In this document: positions 38,230 to 46,978 of the stretch, piece after piece
Layout: every line of letters starts with the position of its first letter
Position numbering within the stretch: the stretch's first letter is position 1
Assembly (NCBI RefSeq): GCF_022879575.1
Contig: NZ_CP084260.1
Location: 2,046,001-2,110,000, forward strand
DNA: 64,000 nucleotides
Reading direction: 5' to 3'
Source: Caballeronia sp. SL2Y3
Lineage (GTDB): Bacteria; Pseudomonadota; Gammaproteobacteria; Burkholderiales; Burkholderiaceae
The notes under the pieces: generated by a model
Database searches by the model: none
What the model was told of the DNA's origin: nothing
The model's input: only the letters and a program-made list of their open reading frames with translations
Translations under genes and position numbers: made by a program

Positions 38230-39222
38230 TTAGCCGTTGGCTTCGCGACGGCTCTGCATCCGGTATTCGGTCGGCGAGATCAGAAGACGCTTGCGGAAAA
38301 TCTTGGCGAGCCGGTCGCCGTTGCCCATGCCGCTGCGCCGCGCGATCTTGTCCACCGGCAGTTCCGAGTCGGTGAGCAGCGCGCAGGTGACGGCTAGGCG
38401 TGCCTGAAGCAAATAGTCCGATGGCGTGATGCCCATCTCGATCTTGAAGCGGCGCAGGAAGTTGCGCTCGCTCATGGCGGCGACCTGCGCGGCATCGACC
38501 ACGGAGATGGGTCTCTCGCAGTTGTCCTGAAGCCAGCGCGCCGCCGCGCGAATCTTGTCGCCCGCGGAGGCCGCGCCGCTGTCGCCGAGAATCGACACGA
38601 GCTTCGCAGCCGAGCCCGGCATCAGGCGTTCGGCGACACTGCGCGATACGTCGAGGCCGAGATCGCGCTTCACGAGCATGAGCGCGCCCTTCATCGACTC
38701 GTAGCGGTCGCCGCCGTCGGCGGACGCGTCGTCGCGCAGCTGGATCATCGCGTTGCCGTAGCGCGCCTGAGCATCGCCGCCGATGCCCGCTGCTTCCAGC
38801 ACCTTGCGGCCTTCGGAGATCGCCTTGACGACCGTGGTCTTCGAATTCATGCGGCGCACCCATTCGACGATGCGCTCGTCCTTCGCCGCTTCTTCAGCGC
38901 CGCGGCCGCCCGCGACGAAGAGCGCGTCGAAGCCGCCGTAATGGCGCGCGTCGAGTCCGTCGGTCCAGACGCGCACCGACGAGGCGCAGGCCACGTTGCC
39001 GCCTTCGACCGACAGGAATCGCACGTCATAGGTGCATTCGGCGCGCGTCTTCAACGACGACAGTTCGTTTGCCATGTGAAAAACTTCAGCGACGATCCCC
39101 GCGCCCAAAAGCGAGAATCCGTCGAACAGCAGTATCGCGATGCGTTTGACCTCGACCTGCGACGGTCGCGTCGAGGGAGGCGTCCAACCCATCACAGCGG
39201 GTTCGAGTGTGGCGTAAGGCAT
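38230..39222 (-). CDS. GlxA-type AraC-family transcriptional regulator
   Basis: 330-residue regulator: a DJ-1/PfpI amidase-like N-terminal domain (RIAILLFDGFSLLGAGIVAE, VAGGRGAEEAAKDERIVEWV) without a catalytic Cys at the nucleophile elbow, then an AraC double HTH (DAAQVAAMSERNFLRRFKIE and ISPTEYRMQSRRE). The start at 39222 has GAGG 6 nt upstream; ATG at 39228 also exists. It lies directly upstream of manC in the same direction, so is a good candidate controller of the EPS operon. A paralogue lies at 44230-45312. Confidence 0.9.
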   Translation of the reverse strand: MPYATLEPAVMGWTPPSTRPSQVEVKRIAILLFDGFSLLGAGIVAEVFHMANELSSLKTRAECTYDVRFLSVEGGNVACASSVRVWTDGLDARHYGGFDALFVAGGRGAEEAAKDERIVEWVRRMNSKTTVVKAISEGRKVLEAAGIGGDAQARYGNAMIQLRDDASADGGDRYESMKGALMLVKRDLGLDVSRSVAERLMPGSAAKLVSILGDSGAASAGDKIRAAARWLQDNCERPISVVDAAQVAAMSERNFLRRFKIEMGITPSDYLLQARLAVTCALLTDSELPVDKIARRSGMGNGDRLAKIFRKRLLISPTEYRMQSRREANG

Positions 39223-40366
39223 GGTCATCCTCTGCAGCTTTGTTTCCAGGGTGCGGAAGAGTTACTCGGCCATTGCGTTGCATCAAGGCGTTTCCCGAAC
39301 TTCGCCGGGTTGCCGTGACCGATGGGAACGAGACGTTGGCGGAATCGGTCCGCTGGTGTGAATAATAAGCAGACAAAGATTATTTGTGGACTGATTTTCG
39401 CGCCTGAACCACAAAACCTGTCCGGTTATGAGGGTGAGCGCACATTGATAACCCGCTTCGAATCAGGATGACCGCGCTTATCAAAGCGGATCGGAAAAGA
39501 ATTGCCGATTCCTCATACAAACGGTTACACGATTCTTTGATGCGGTGTAAATAGTCTTCTGTGCGATGGGACACCGACCCGGCCGCAAACCCGCTCCGGC
39601 CGGCCCTGAGCGGGTTTCAGACTAATTGCGCGATGTCTCGCGGCCGGCAAAACTGATTCATTCGTGAAACATCGGTCGACAAGCCAACGAGCTGATGTAC
39701 AGCGCTAATCGGCAATTCCTGGTTCATGCGCAGGGAAGCGGTTGGATGTCGATTCCAATTTCCGTGCAAGGCATTTAATGGGATTTCAAGGAATCGATTA
39801 ACTCCACTTCGTTTTCATAATCCCACCGGAAACCGAAAGCGATCGCTCGTTAAAATGCCGGCGGATTAATTATTAAGCGACATAATCCGCTGGCTTAAAA
39901 TCGGGGCCGATGTTGCGCTGCGAACCGCGCGCGCAGGCCCGCGACCAGCGCACACGCGGGGCTTCGCCCTTCGGACATTTCCGCCAATTGCTAGTTGTTT
40001 GCGGCGGCGCAGGGAAAGCGCATTAGATACCGATGCTCATGGTTAGCATGTAATCGTCGGGTGAAAGCGGTGAGTTCGTACGAGGGATGGCGCAAGCTCG
40101 AAAGGAATTCGAAGGCCGACCATCGTGCAAGAATTCATCGGTCAGGTTTTCCGACATTTTCGCCAAGCGCATTAATGACGTCGCGGATGTCCTGTTTCAA
40201 TTCTGATATGTCGCGCGGCGGCGAAGCGAACATGCGTAGCTTCGCGTGACGCATTCATCCGACGAAGGGCATCCGCGCGTGCGTGCGCGCACGGTCGCGC
40301 AGGGCCGCGCGCGCCATCGTTGGCCCACTTCGCGCGCGCCGCGCTCATCTGCCGAACGTTCGTACC
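39223..40366. promoter_or_regulatory. 1.1-kb AT-richer divergent control region
   Basis: Gene-free region between the AraC-type regulator and the secreted hydrolase, visibly richer in A/T than its surroundings (for example runs near 39360-39560 and 39770-39900). It contains the hairpin at 39587-39617. Short frames within it are not convincing. Length and composition suggest multiple regulator sites. Confidence 0.5.
39587..39617. terminator. Hairpin in control region
   Basis: AAACCCGCTC (39587-39596) pairs perfectly with GAGCGGGTTT (39608-39617) around an 11-nt loop. Its T-ends fit a weak bidirectional terminator or a small-RNA 3' end. Confidence 0.5.
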
Positions 40367-42322
40367 ATGAAGCCATATCCACGTATGCGTCGCCTGACGA
40401 TAGCCAGCGCCGCGCTCTTGACGATCACCGGCTGCGACAAGGCGGCTTCCGACGAAGCCCCGCCGCGCGAGTTGCCCGCCGTCGCGGTACAACGCACGGC
40501 GTCCGATACGCCCGCGTTCCGCTGCGAAAGGCCTGCATCGCCGGTCAGCGCGGCTGCCGCCACGAGCGCGAACGCTGCCGTCATCGAAGCCGATACGCCC
40601 GGCAGCGACCGCACGCGCATGTTCCCGCTCGATGCGCCGCTGCGCATTGCGATTACGACGCGCGCCTCATCCGCCGACACGGTGAACTGGCAGATCCGCG
40701 ATGCTTGGAACACGGTGAAGGCGAGCGGCCGCTTCGCCGTCGATGCGAGGGCCGCGACGGTCACGCTCACGTGCAGGTCTCGCGCGTCGGGCTACTTCGC
40801 GGTGAGCGCATCGCTCGAATCGGCCAAGCAGGCGTTGCCCATGCGCGGCACGCGGCCCGCCGGCATCGCCACGTTCGGCGTGCTGCCGGACGTGTCGTCG
40901 GCGCTGCCTGCCGTGACGTTCGCGCATCCGGACGAGCATCGCTTCGGCGGCCAGGGCGCGGCGTATCTGAAGCCGGGCGAAGGATGCTGCTCGGGCGACG
41001 GCTATCGGCCGCTGTACCCGGACCTCGGCCTCACGTGGGTCAACGACAACCGCAACTGGTACATGACGGAGGAGAAAGGGCCGAACACGTTCGATGCATC
41101 CAAGGACAATCTCGCGCCCTTCTTCAAGCCCGGCAACCTGTTGCGCCTCATTCAGCTCGATGGCATTCCCGCATGGGCGAGCCCGACGAAGACGACCACG
41201 CACAGCTACGCGCCCGCATCGCTCGATGCCTACCGCGACTACATGAAGCGCGTCGGCGACGAATCGAACGCGGTGCAGAAACGCTGGTTCCCGCGACAGT
41301 CGCACAACTACTATCAGGTGACGTGGGAGCCGGACTATGAAGGCGGCTTGCCGTGGCGCGACTCCGACGCCAATCTCGTCGCGATGTACAAGGCCACGCA
41401 CGAAGCCATTCACGCGGGCGATCCGAACGCCGTCGTGATGGGCCTGACGCTTTCGAATCTCGCGTCGAATGCGGCGTGGCTCAAGCGTCTCGCGCCGCTC
41501 GGCATCGGCAAGTATCTGGATGGCGTGAGCGCGCATGGCTATTACGACGTGGGCACGTCGCCGTCGCATCCGCCGGAACGCTTCGATGCGAACCCGGCGA
41601 CCGCCGCCAAAGCGATGCCCGCCGCCATGCGCGAACTGCGCCGCACGATGAGCGAAGTCGTGAAGCCGGGCGCGAAGCTCTTCGTCACGGAAACGGGCGT
41701 GAGCTACGACATCGGCAGCAAGTACGGGCCGAACACGCCGAACTGGAACGTGCTGTACGCGCAGGGCGCAGTGCTCGCGCGCACGCATCTGATGCTGCTC
41801 GGCGAAGGCGCGGACGTGAGCTTCGTCTTCTATGCCGCCGATCCGCCCGAGGTGGGCTACGGCGTGTTCTTCGATCTCGTCAACGCGCAAGGCGGATTCG
41901 GTCAGAAGCTCATCAGCCCGAAGCCGGCCGCGATGGCCGTGGCCGCGATGACGCGCATCGTCGACGGCACGACGACGCTCGGCTATCTCAACGGCACGCC
42001 CAAGGGCGTCTATGCGTATGCGTTCCAGCGGCTCAATGGCGGCAAGGTGGTCACGGCGCTCTGGACGCACAGCAACGCGTCGTGGCCCGGCGCGAACGGT
42101 TTCGACGCGACGCATGCGGTCGACTACAGCCTCGCCGTGGATGCGCCGGGCAAGTCTGGAACGGTGACCGTGTTCGACATGATGGGCAACGCATCGACGA
42201 TGCCGTATAGCGACGGCCGTGTGGCGCTCAAGCTGACCGAAGCGCCGGTCTACGTCGTCTCCACCAACGCCGATGTCATGCGCGCGAACGTCACGAAACC
42301 AGTGGGTTACGCCGGCCAATAA
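40367..42322 (+). CDS. Secreted GH39-like glycoside hydrolase lipoprotein
   Basis: 651-residue protein with a lipoprotein signal (RLTIASAALLTITGC, lipobox Cys near residue 23). The mature part begins with a beta-sandwich-like domain (about 60-220), then a TIM-barrel with NDNRNWYMTEEK, candidate acid/base Glu in QVTWEPDYEG (near 320) and nucleophile Glu in KLFVTETGVSYD (near 441), and a C-terminal beta-rich domain. This layout fits clan GH-A, closest to GH39. It probably trims or degrades the EPS made by the neighbours. An ATG at 40385 is an alternative start. Confidence 0.8.
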   Translation: MKPYPRMRRLTIASAALLTITGCDKAASDEAPPRELPAVAVQRTASDTPAFRCERPASPVSAAAATSANAAVIEADTPGSDRTRMFPLDAPLRIAITTRASSADTVNWQIRDAWNTVKASGRFAVDARAATVTLTCRSRASGYFAVSASLESAKQALPMRGTRPAGIATFGVLPDVSSALPAVTFAHPDEHRFGGQGAAYLKPGEGCCSGDGYRPLYPDLGLTWVNDNRNWYMTEEKGPNTFDASKDNLAPFFKPGNLLRLIQLDGIPAWASPTKTTTHSYAPASLDAYRDYMKRVGDESNAVQKRWFPRQSHNYYQVTWEPDYEGGLPWRDSDANLVAMYKATHEAIHAGDPNAVVMGLTLSNLASNAAWLKRLAPLGIGKYLDGVSAHGYYDVGTSPSHPPERFDANPATAAKAMPAAMRELRRTMSEVVKPGAKLFVTETGVSYDIGSKYGPNTPNWNVLYAQGAVLARTHLMLLGEGADVSFVFYAADPPEVGYGVFFDLVNAQGGFGQKLISPKPAAMAVAAMTRIVDGTTTLGYLNGTPKGVYAYAFQRLNGGKVVTALWTHSNASWPGANGFDATHAVDYSLAVDAPGKSGTVTVFDMMGNASTMPYSDGRVALKLTEAPVYVVSTNADVMRANVTKPVGYAGQ

Positions 42323-42331
42323 GTCCATGGC

Positions 42332-42358
42332 ACGACTAAGCGATCTTTAGTCGTTTAA
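42332..42358 (+). terminator. Weak terminator after the hydrolase gene
   Basis: ACGACTAA (42332-42339) pairs with TTAGTCGT (42347-42354), followed by TTAA. Confidence 0.5.
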
Positions 42359-42466
42359 TACCAGTGCTGCGGCGGCCTGCCGCATGCACCCTCACGCTAC
42401 ACTGTTCGCGCCGGGCTGAGACGGTTCAGCGGGGACCGGCAACAACATTCATAACGATTAAAGCAA

Positions 42467-42937
42467 ATGACCAACGCAATGGCGATGTTGAGCGAAGCGG
42501 ATTTCATGACAGTGGTACGGCTCGCGCCGCTCGTTTCGATCGATCTGATCGTGACCGACGGCAACCGGCGCGTGCTCGTCGGACAGCGGCGTAACCGGCC
42601 CGCGCAGGATACGTGGTTCGTTCCGGGCGGACGGATCGCGAAGGACGAATCGCTCGATGCGGCCTTCAGGCGCATCGTGCATAACGAACTGGGTGTCGCG
42701 AGTGCGGAGCGATCGTCGGCGCGATTCTATGGCGTCTTCGAGCATCGCTACGACGACAATTTCGCGGGAACGCCGGGGTTCGGCACGCATTACATCGTGC
42801 TGGCTTACGCAATGAGCTTGAGTGGGTCGGTGCCGATCGGACGATTCGATCAGCACAGCGGATACGAGTGGCTACTCGCGGATGAACTGCTGGCACGCGA
42901 AGACGTGCATGAGAACACGAAGGCGTATTTTCGGTAA
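42467..42937 (+). CDS. gmm: GDP-mannose mannosyl hydrolase (Nudix)
   Basis: 156-residue Nudix protein hydrolysing GDP-mannose to GDP and mannose, common in colanic-acid-type clusters (Gmm/WcaH). The variant Nudix box GGRIAKDESLDAAFRRI then VHNELG lacks two canonical Glu residues, as expected for this subfamily. WFVPGGR and the acidic C-terminal part (FDQHSGYEWLLADELL) also match. It stands alone between the hydrolase and convergent galU. Likely adjusts the GDP-mannose pool used for fucose synthesis. Confidence 0.87.
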   Translation: MTNAMAMLSEADFMTVVRLAPLVSIDLIVTDGNRRVLVGQRRNRPAQDTWFVPGGRIAKDESLDAAFRRIVHNELGVASAERSSARFYGVFEHRYDDNFAGTPGFGTHYIVLAYAMSLSGSVPIGRFDQHSGYEWLLADELLAREDVHENTKAYFR

Positions 42938-42959
42938 CTGCGTGGGGCAACTGCATAAC

Positions 42960-42990
42960 CGCTTCGAGGCGCGATCAGCGCCTCGAAGCG
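42960..42990. terminator. Bidirectional hairpin between gmm and galU
   Basis: Perfect 13-bp stem CGCTTCGAGGCGC (42960-42972) with 42978-42990 around GATCA, in the gap of two convergent genes. No T-run. Confidence 0.65.
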
Positions 42991-43003
42991 TATTCAACAC
43001 GGC

Positions 43004-43948
43004 TTAGGCATCGACAGGAAGTTCGTCTTCCGCATCACCGGATTCGATCTCGAGCGGCTCGATCACCGGAGCCGGCGCCGGCGCAAACTGCGAGCGCAGA
43101 TACTCCGAGAATTCATCGCGCACTTCGGGGTGACGCAGCGCGAATTCGACCGTCGCCTTCAGATAGCCGAGCTTGCTGCCGCAATCGAAGCGCTTGCCGC
43201 GATACCGGTACGCCAGCACTTGCTCTTGCGAAAGGAGCGTCTCGATTCCATCGGTCAACTGAATTTCGCCGCCTGCGCCGGGCTTCTGCGAGCGCAGGAA
43301 TTCGAAGATGCGCGGCATCAGCACATAGCGGCCGACCACGCCGAAGTTCGACGGCGCGACTGCCGGCTCCGGCTTTTCGACCACGCGCGAGAGCTTGAAG
43401 AGGCCGTCGTCCCACGGCTTGCCTTCGATCACGCCGTACGAGCGCGAATCCTTGCGGTCGATCTCTTCGACGCCGATCACCGACGAATGGTAGTGGTCGA
43501 ACACCTCGACCATCTGCGCGAGCACCGGCGGCTGGCCGTCGAGCAGGTCGTCCGCCAGCACTACGGCGAACGGCTCGTCGCCGACGAGCTTCTCCGCGCA
43601 CAGCACCGCGTGGCCGAGACCGAGCGCTTCGGCCTGACGCACGTACATGCAGGTCACATGGCTCGGGAGAATGCCGCGCACGAGTTCGAGCAGCTTTTCC
43701 TTGCCGCGCGCTTCGAGCTCGGCTTCGATCTCGTACGACTTGTCGAAGTGGTCTTCGATCGCGCGCTTGCTGCGCCCGGTCACGAAGATCATCTCGGTGA
43801 TACCTGCGGCCATCGCTTCTTCGACCGCGTATTGAATCAGTGGCTTGTCCACCACCGGAAGCATTTCCTTCGGGCTCGCCTTCGTTGCAGGAAGGAATCG
43901 CGTGCCGAGGCCCGCCACCGGAAATACCGCCTTGCGCACTTTTAGCAT
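43004..43948 (-). CDS. galU: UTP-glucose-1-phosphate uridylyltransferase
   Basis: 314-residue enzyme forming UDP-glucose, the WcaJ and GalE substrate. It starts [20 protein letters not shown] then [20 protein letters not shown], the GalU signature; [14 protein letters not shown] [12 protein letters not shown] and [17 protein letters not shown] follow. The last 25 residues are an acidic Pro/Glu tail ([15 protein letters not shown]) beyond the usual end. Monocistronic, divergent from the AraC-type regulator at 44230. Confidence 0.95.
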   Translation of the reverse strand: MLKVRKAVFPVAGLGTRFLPATKASPKEMLPVVDKPLIQYAVEEAMAAGITEMIFVTGRSKRAIEDHFDKSYEIEAELEARGKEKLLELVRGILPSHVTCMYVRQAEALGLGHAVLCAEKLVGDEPFAVVLADDLLDGQPPVLAQMVEVFDHYHSSVIGVEEIDRKDSRSYGVIEGKPWDDGLFKLSRVVEKPEPAVAPSNFGVVGRYVLMPRIFEFLRSQKPGAGGEIQLTDGIETLLSQEQVLAYRYRGKRFDCGSKLGYLKATVEFALRHPEVRDEFSEYLRSQFAPAPAPVIEPLEIESGDAEDELPVDA

Positions 43949-44229
43949 CGGCTCACCTTGTTGAATTGTTGTACGAGGCAGCGCGCCGCCGTGTGAGCAC
44001 CGGCCGCCTCTTCGTAGAGTCGCAATCGCCCGATTTCATCAGACGACACGAGTGGCATCAGCTTATTCGTCCGATATCGAAATCATCTGCCAACACATCG
44101 TCATTTTCAGACTGGCGGCGCGGCGACTGTTGGCTGCCGCGTATAGTGCGTCGCATGTGTGCTTACTTTTCCCGCTTTCGACGTTCTTTCGCGAACAAAG
44201 GGGATGAAAGGGAAAAAGGGAGAAAGTCG

Positions 44230-45312
44230 ATGATGTACGCCAGTGGTACGGGCAGGCTCGAAGCGGTGCGCTCGCCCGAACGTCATGCGCCGTCCGCCGA
44301 CACGGCAAAGCGGATCGGCATTCTGATCTTCGAGGACTTCTCGCTCGTGGAAGTCAGTTCGATCTCCGAGGTCTTTTCGCTCGCGAATGAAGTGCGCCTG
44401 CCCGCGGCCGGCGTCGAACGTGGGGAGCCGCACGCTTTCCCGCAGCGCACGCCGAACTATTCGCTGCAGTTCGTGTCAAGCATGGGGGGCAGCATTGCAA
44501 GCAGCTGCTCCATGCGCATCTGGACCGAAAGCATCGAAGCGCGCTGGATGAACGACTGCGATGCGCTTTTCATCGCGGGCGGCGCGGGCGCGCGGCTGGC
44601 TCGCCAGGACGCGCTCCTGAGAAAGCAGTTGGGCCGCGTCGCGCCGAAGATTCCGTTCATCAAGGCCATCGGCGAAGGCGCGCACATTCTTGCGGCGGCG
44701 AATTTGACGCTGCAGAATCGGTCGCTCGATTTCAACGAAGAGCCGGGCGCGCAGGCATTGTCGTCGGCGCTGTCGCCGGCGTTATCGAATGCGCTGTGCA
44801 TCGCCGAGCAGACGCTCACGCTCGACGATCCGAAAGGCCCGATCGCCGCGGCGCTCTCGATGGTCAAGCGCGATTACGGCGCCGCCGTGGCCCGCGAAGT
44901 ATCGGAGCGGTCCATTCCGGGCGCGTGGCAGAAGCTTGCGATGGTGCTCGACGACAGCGACAGCGTCGGCGTGCGCCAGAAGATCGACGCTGCCGCGCGC
45001 TGGATCCGCGAGAACTACGTGAAGCCGATTTCCATCACGGATGCGGCACGCGTCGCCGCGATGAGCGAACGCAACTTCTTGCGGCGCTTCAAGGCGCAGA
45101 TCGGGCTCACGCCGTCGGAATACCTGTTGCGGGCGCGCCTGGATGCAAGCTGCATGCTGCTCGCCGCGACGGACTTGCCGGTGGACAAGATCGCGCGGCG
45201 CTGCGGCGCGGGCAGCGGCGACGGCCTCGCGAAGATTTTCCGCAAGCGCCTTTCGATTTCGCCGACCGAATATCGGCTCGCCGGCCGCAGAAAGCAGGCG
45301 GACAGTTCATAA
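44230..45312 (+). CDS. Second GlxA-type AraC-family regulator
   Basis: 360-residue protein from the ATG at 44230 (GGGAG about 10 nt before). The N-terminal PfpI-like domain has RIGILIFEDFSLVEVSSISE and FIAGGAGARLAR, again with no elbow Cys. The C-terminal AraC HTH has DAARVAAMSERNFLRRFKAQ, LPVDKIARRCG and SISPTEYRLAGRRK, nearly the same as the regulator at 38230. Oriented away from galU across a 280-bp shared promoter region. Likely part of EPS control by duplication of the first regulator. Confidence 0.9.
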   Translation: MMYASGTGRLEAVRSPERHAPSADTAKRIGILIFEDFSLVEVSSISEVFSLANEVRLPAAGVERGEPHAFPQRTPNYSLQFVSSMGGSIASSCSMRIWTESIEARWMNDCDALFIAGGAGARLARQDALLRKQLGRVAPKIPFIKAIGEGAHILAAANLTLQNRSLDFNEEPGAQALSSALSPALSNALCIAEQTLTLDDPKGPIAAALSMVKRDYGAAVAREVSERSIPGAWQKLAMVLDDSDSVGVRQKIDAAARWIRENYVKPISITDAARVAAMSERNFLRRFKAQIGLTPSEYLLRARLDASCMLLAATDLPVDKIARRCGAGSGDGLAKIFRKRLSISPTEYRLAGRRKQADSS

Positions 45313-45351
45313 CAACATCGTCACATCGACGGATACCTAAGACGGATACGT

Positions 45352-45939
45352 ATGCAAGAACGGGTACTGTGGATTTTTTCTAATCTCGGGGATGCGGCGC
45401 TTTTACTGCCGCTCGCGTTGGTCTGTGCGGTCTGGCTGCGCTCGGTGGCCATGCGCCTTGCCGTGCGCTGGGCCGTGCTGCTCGGCATCGGCATGGGCCT
45501 CGTCGGACTCTCGAAGATTCTGTATGCGGGCTGCGGGCTGGAACTGGCGGCGGTCAATTTCCGCATGATCAGCGGGCACACTATGCTCGCTGCGTCCATT
45601 TATACGGTCGCGGGCGGACTGCTCGCGGGCAGCCTCGGCGGCTGGTGGTATCGGCTGGGCGCGGCGGGCGGTCTTGGCCTCGCGGCGCTGATCGGCGCGA
45701 GCCGCATCATTCAGGACGCGCATACGCCGAGCGAAGTCGTCGTGGGCTGGGTGCTCGGCGCGGCCATCGCGACGATGCTGCTCGTGCGCGTGTTCGAGCA
45801 GCCGCGCAAGATGCCGCGCGCCGTCGTGGCGGGCGTCGGTCTGCTGGCGGTGTCGTCCATTGCTTACGGACATCACGCGCCGTTTCAGCGGCTGATCGAG
45901 CATTACTCGTGGTGGCTGTGCAAGGGGCTCGGCCTCTGA
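45352..45939 (+). CDS. PAP2-family membrane phosphatase
   Basis: 195-residue inner-membrane protein with about five hydrophobic segments. It carries the PAP2 motifs ISGHTMLAAS (SGH) and ASRIIQDAHTPSEVVVGW (SRx5Hx3D variant, ending in E), but the first KX6RP motif is not obvious. Possible undecaprenyl-pyrophosphate or lipid phosphatase that would recycle the carrier lipid used by the glycan genes. It begins 39 nt after the regulator, so could be co-transcribed. Confidence 0.8.
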   Translation: MQERVLWIFSNLGDAALLLPLALVCAVWLRSVAMRLAVRWAVLLGIGMGLVGLSKILYAGCGLELAAVNFRMISGHTMLAASIYTVAGGLLAGSLGGWWYRLGAAGGLGLAALIGASRIIQDAHTPSEVVVGWVLGAAIATMLLVRVFEQPRKMPRAVVAGVGLLAVSSIAYGHHAPFQRLIEHYSWWLCKGLGL

Positions 45940-46035
45940 CGCCACGCCTCACGCCGTGCGTGGCGCACGGCGAGCGATCCCCAAGTATGGTCCTCTGTTG
46001 ATTACAGGCTCATATTCACGATTCGGGATCTCGGG

Positions 46036-46959
46036 ATGGACCGCTTCCTTGCAATGAAAGTCTTCGCGCGCGTGGTCGAGGCGGGCAGCTTTTCGAAAGC
46101 CGCCGACGCGCTTCGCCTGCCGCCCGCGAGCGTGTCGCGAACGCTGCAGGCGCTTGAAGCGCATCTCGGCGCGCGCCTGCTCAATCGCACGACGCGCAGC
46201 ATCAGCATCACCGAAGACGGCGAAGCCTATTACGAGCGATGCGTGCGCGTGCTCGGGGAAGTCGACGACATGGAGGCGTCGCTCTCGCGTTCGAAGCTGA
46301 GTCCCAAGGGCAACGTCAAGGTGAGTCTGCCGCAAGTGATGGCGAAGAACACCATCATTCCCGCGCTGCCGGAGTTCTTCGCGGCGTATCCCGATATCGG
46401 CATCGAACTCGTGCTCACGGACCGGCAGGTGGATCTGGTGGAAGAAGCCGTGGATTGCGTCGTGCGCGTGGGCGCGATCGGCGATGTGGGACTCGTGGCA
46501 AAGCGCATCGGCGCTTATACGCAGATCACGTGCGCGTCGCCGGGCTATATCGAGCAATACGGCGAGCCGCAGACGCTCGACGACCTGGACCGGCATCTGG
46601 CCGTGGGCTATGTGCTCAACAAGTCCGGACGCGTGCGCAACTGGGAATTCCTCGTGAACGGCGAAACGCGCGCCGTCGCGCTCAAGTACAAGATCGCCGT
46701 CAACGACGCGGATTCGTACGTCGCGTGCGGTCTGTCGGGGCTCGGGCTGATCCAGAGTTCGAGCTATACGCTCGATCCGCATCTGAAAAGCGGCGCGTTG
46801 CGCCGCGTGCTCGCGGACTATCCGGCGCAACCGCGCGTCGTGTCGGTGCTGTATGCGGCGAATCGGCATCAGCCGCGGCGCGTGCGCGTATTCATCGACT
46901 GGGTCGCGGAACTGTACGCGCGCCTGCCGGCGTTTCAGGAGAGCGAAACACGGTCCTAG
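46036..46959 (+). CDS. LysR-family transcriptional regulator
   Basis: 307 residues: N-terminal winged HTH MDRFLAMKVFARVVEAGSFS with RLPPASVSRTLQALEAHLGA, then a LysR substrate domain (PQVMAKNTIIPALPEFFAAY, DCVVRVGAIGD). Belongs to the CrgA/DsdC-like group that acts on unrelated metabolic genes. It is convergent with wbpM, 20 nt apart. Target genes and ligand cannot be read from the sequence. Confidence 0.92.
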   Translation: MDRFLAMKVFARVVEAGSFSKAADALRLPPASVSRTLQALEAHLGARLLNRTTRSISITEDGEAYYERCVRVLGEVDDMEASLSRSKLSPKGNVKVSLPQVMAKNTIIPALPEFFAAYPDIGIELVLTDRQVDLVEEAVDCVVRVGAIGDVGLVAKRIGAYTQITCASPGYIEQYGEPQTLDDLDRHLAVGYVLNKSGRVRNWEFLVNGETRAVALKYKIAVNDADSYVACGLSGLGLIQSSSYTLDPHLKSGALRRVLADYPAQPRVVSVLYAANRHQPRRVRVFIDWVAELYARLPAFQESETRS

Positions 46960-46978
46960 CGGTCCTAGCGTCGAGCGA

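Noticed and set aside
38036-38863. Extension of the manC frame into the regulator gene
   Set aside because: Out-of-frame reading of the AraC-type gene and its leader; the ATG at 38035 has a good ribosome site.
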